Shown here in pieces: positions 15,194 through 16,778 of a DNA stretch of 16,778 nucleotides (positions are counted from its first letter, which is position 1; each line of letters opens with the position of its first letter). This stretch comes from Bacteroidetes bacterium UBA7692. GTDB taxonomy: Bacteria > Bacteroidota > Bacteroidia > Chitinophagales > LD1. Both the position numbers and the translations under genes were made by a program. Location of the stretch: positions 1 through 16,778 of the forward strand of contig DLGO01000137.1 in assembly GCA_002482725.1 (NCBI GenBank). The letters are read 5' to 3'. Under the pieces are notes generated by a model. That model had not been told where the DNA came from. It worked only from the letters and a program-made list of their open reading frames with translations, and made no database searches.

Positions 15194-16744
15194 ATGGTAT
15201 TTGACTTAGATATGATCAAGAAGGTGTACGCAGCTATGCCTTCGAACATCGAAGCAGCCCGCAAACAGTTGGGGCGTCCGCTTACGCTATCAGAAAAGAT
15301 ATTGTACAATCACCTGCACAGCGCACAAAGCAATGCAGGTTTCGAGCGTGGCAAGAGCTATGTGGATTTTGCCCCGGACCGTGTTGCCATGCAGGATGCT
15401 ACAGCACAAATGGCGCTTTTGCAATTTATGCAGGCTGGCCGTCCGCAGGTAGCGGTTCCTTCTACTGTACACTGCGACCACCTTATCGTAGCTAAAACAG
15501 GCGCTGTTGCGGATTTGGAATCAGCTAAGTCAACGAATAAAGAAGTGTACGATTTCCTTGCTTCTGTATCTAATAAATACGGCATCGGTTTCTGGAAGCC
15601 CGGTGCAGGTATCATCCACCAGGTTGTTCTGGAAAACTACGCATTCCCCGGCGGTATGATGATTGGTACCGATTCGCACACCGTAAATGCCGGTGGTTTG
15701 GGTATGATTGCCATTGGCGTAGGTGGTGCCGATGCCTGCGATGTAATGGCCGGTTTACCCTGGGAACTGAAATGGCCTAAACTGATTGGTGTTAAACTAA
15801 CGGGTAAACTGAGTGGATGGACAGCTCCTAAAGATGTAATTCTGAAAGTGGCTGGTATCCTCACAGTAAAAGGTGGAACAGGTGCCATTGTTGAATATTT
15901 TGGTGAAGGTGCAAGTGCCATGAGTTGTACCGGTAAAGGAACCATTTGTAATATGGGTGCCGAAATTGGTGCCACTACTTCTACATTTGGTTACGATGAA
16001 AGCATGAGTCGTTACCTTAAGGCTACAGGCCGTGAAGAAGTGGCTGCTATGGCAGATGGCGTGAAAGAATACCTGAATGCGGATCCTGAAGTATATGCAG
16101 CTCCTGATAAATACTTCGACCAGATCATAGAAATTAACCTGAGCGAACTGGAGCCACACCTGAACGGCCCATTCACCCCAGACCTGGCAACACCTATTTC
16201 TAAAATGAAAGAAATGGCCGCCGCCAATGGATGGCCCACCAAAGTAGAAGTAGGTTTAATTGGAAGCTGTACCAACAGTTCTTATGAAGACATCAGCCGC
16301 GCCGTAAGTTTAGCACGCCAGGTTAAAGAAAAAGGACTGAAAACAAAAGCACAATACACCATCACACCAGGTAGCGAACAGGTTCGTTATACCATAGAGC
16401 GTGATGGCTTCCTCGATATTTTCGGAGAAATTGGTGCCACTGTATTTGCCAATGCCTGCGGACCCTGTATTGGTATGTGGGATCGTGTAGGTGCTGAAAA
16501 AGCAGAACGCAATACCATCGTTCACTCCTTCAACAGAAACTTTGCCAAACGTGCTGATGGAAACCCCAACACACTGGCATTTGTGGCATCACCAGAACTG
16601 GTAACAGCACTGGCCATTGCCGGCGATCTTACATTCAACCCCATCACCGATACACTGACCAATGAAAAAGGCGAACAGGTAAAACTGGATGAACCTACCG
16701 GACAGGAACTGCCACAACGTGGTTTCGCTGTTGGAGCCTGGTAG
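15194..16744 (+). CDS. acn: Aconitate hydratase, 3' part missing at contig end
   Basis: The readable frame gives 516 residues of an aconitase that should be about 750. Aconitase isomerises citrate to isocitrate with a [4Fe-4S] cluster in the TCA cycle. The cluster cysteines are C359 in GSCTNSSYED and C422/C425 in ACGPCIG; GTDSHTVNAGGLG (158-170) and NRNFAKRADGNPNT (447-460) are further signatures of the mitochondrial-like type. The first three domains are present; the swivel domain is lost. Real sequence ends at V513 (16733). The last residues (GAW and the TAG stop) come from an inverted fold-back. On the complementary strand of that tail the frame continues GFAVEDAGYQA, as a normal aconitase would. 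This is therefore a partial gene, not a truncated or dead one. Confidence 0.93.
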   Translation: MVFDLDMIKKVYAAMPSNIEAARKQLGRPLTLSEKILYNHLHSAQSNAGFERGKSYVDFAPDRVAMQDATAQMALLQFMQAGRPQVAVPSTVHCDHLIVAKTGAVADLESAKSTNKEVYDFLASVSNKYGIGFWKPGAGIIHQVVLENYAFPGGMMIGTDSHTVNAGGLGMIAIGVGGADACDVMAGLPWELKWPKLIGVKLTGKLSGWTAPKDVILKVAGILTVKGGTGAIVEYFGEGASAMSCTGKGTICNMGAEIGATTSTFGYDESMSRYLKATGREEVAAMADGVKEYLNADPEVYAAPDKYFDQIIEINLSELEPHLNGPFTPDLATPISKMKEMAAANGWPTKVEVGLIGSCTNSSYEDISRAVSLARQVKEKGLKTKAQYTITPGSEQVRYTIERDGFLDIFGEIGATVFANACGPCIGMWDRVGAEKAERNTIVHSFNRNFAKRADGNPNTLAFVASPELVTALAIAGDLTFNPITDTLTNEKGEQVKLDEPTGQELPQRGFAVGAW

Positions 16745-16778
16745 CCCGCATCTTCAACAGCGAAACCACGTTGTGGCA
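16710..16778. other. Inverted fold-back at the contig end (likely artefact)
   Basis: Positions 16710-16733 are the exact reverse complement of 16755-16778 (24 bases), around a 21-base loop (16734-16754). The loop and right arm, read in reverse complement, encode LPQRGFAVEDAGYQA, the expected continuation of aconitase. The sequence therefore turns back on itself rather than forming a natural hairpin. Inverted chimeras of this kind are typical of strand-displacement amplification or assembly ends. Confidence 0.85.

Noticed and set aside
15194..16744. A naturally truncated aconitase or pseudogene
   Set aside because: The stop lies inside an inverted duplicate; the reverse complement of the tail restores the normal frame, so the break is a contig-end artefact.

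Overview
The window looks like a contig from a Bacteroidota genome, most likely near the Chitinophagaceae/Sphingobacteriales. Several upstream regions carry the phylum's own promoter type (TTG near -33, TAnnTTTG near -7), and no gene shows a convincing Shine-Dalgarno site. The gene families also fit: a DUF4783-type secreted protein, a fused alpha/beta E1 dehydrogenase, LspA with a long insert, and a single-domain RfaE2 beside a flippase-like protein. Both ends look like contig ends. The left end cuts a tRNA-Asn; the right end folds back on itself in an inverted duplicate.

Layout. (1) 1-1202: tRNA-Asn (minus strand, cut), a PfkB-type sugar kinase and a clear terminator. (2) 1203-1680: gene-poor, with a degenerate direct repeat and one doubtful small ORF. 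(3) 1631-4432: a TetR-family regulator followed by paaA, paaB and paaC of phenylacetyl-CoA epoxidase, tightly spaced. A promoter upstream is overlapped and flanked by two palindromes whose design matches my memory of the Thermus PaaR operator. paaD and paaE do not follow. (4) 4460-7297: flippase-like membrane protein and rfaE2 (4-bp overlap), convergent with a large polytopic membrane protein; this is envelope and surface-glycan biology. (5) 7329-8678: two full-length tandem lipoprotein signal peptidases, about 70% identical by hand count. (6) 8675-9899, minus strand: a flavin-reductase-like protein and a small membrane protein. (7) 10040-11355: a secreted DUF4783 protein and a lipoprotein M48 peptidase, ended by a 48-base perfect palindrome. 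(8) 11445-13511: fused 2-oxoacid dehydrogenase E1. (9) 13512-15193: an AT-rich block with an orphan 373-residue protein I do not recognise. (10) 15194-end: aconitase, broken only by the contig-end artefact.

How the genes may work together. The Paa enzymes open the aromatic ring of phenylacetyl-CoA on the way to acetyl-CoA and succinyl-CoA, which feed the TCA cycle (aconitase); the E1 protein supplies acyl-CoA from 2-oxoacids. LspA matures lipoproteins such as the M48 peptidase. The least explained items are the AT-rich orphan gene, the paired LspA enzymes and the shortened paa cluster with its paired operators.
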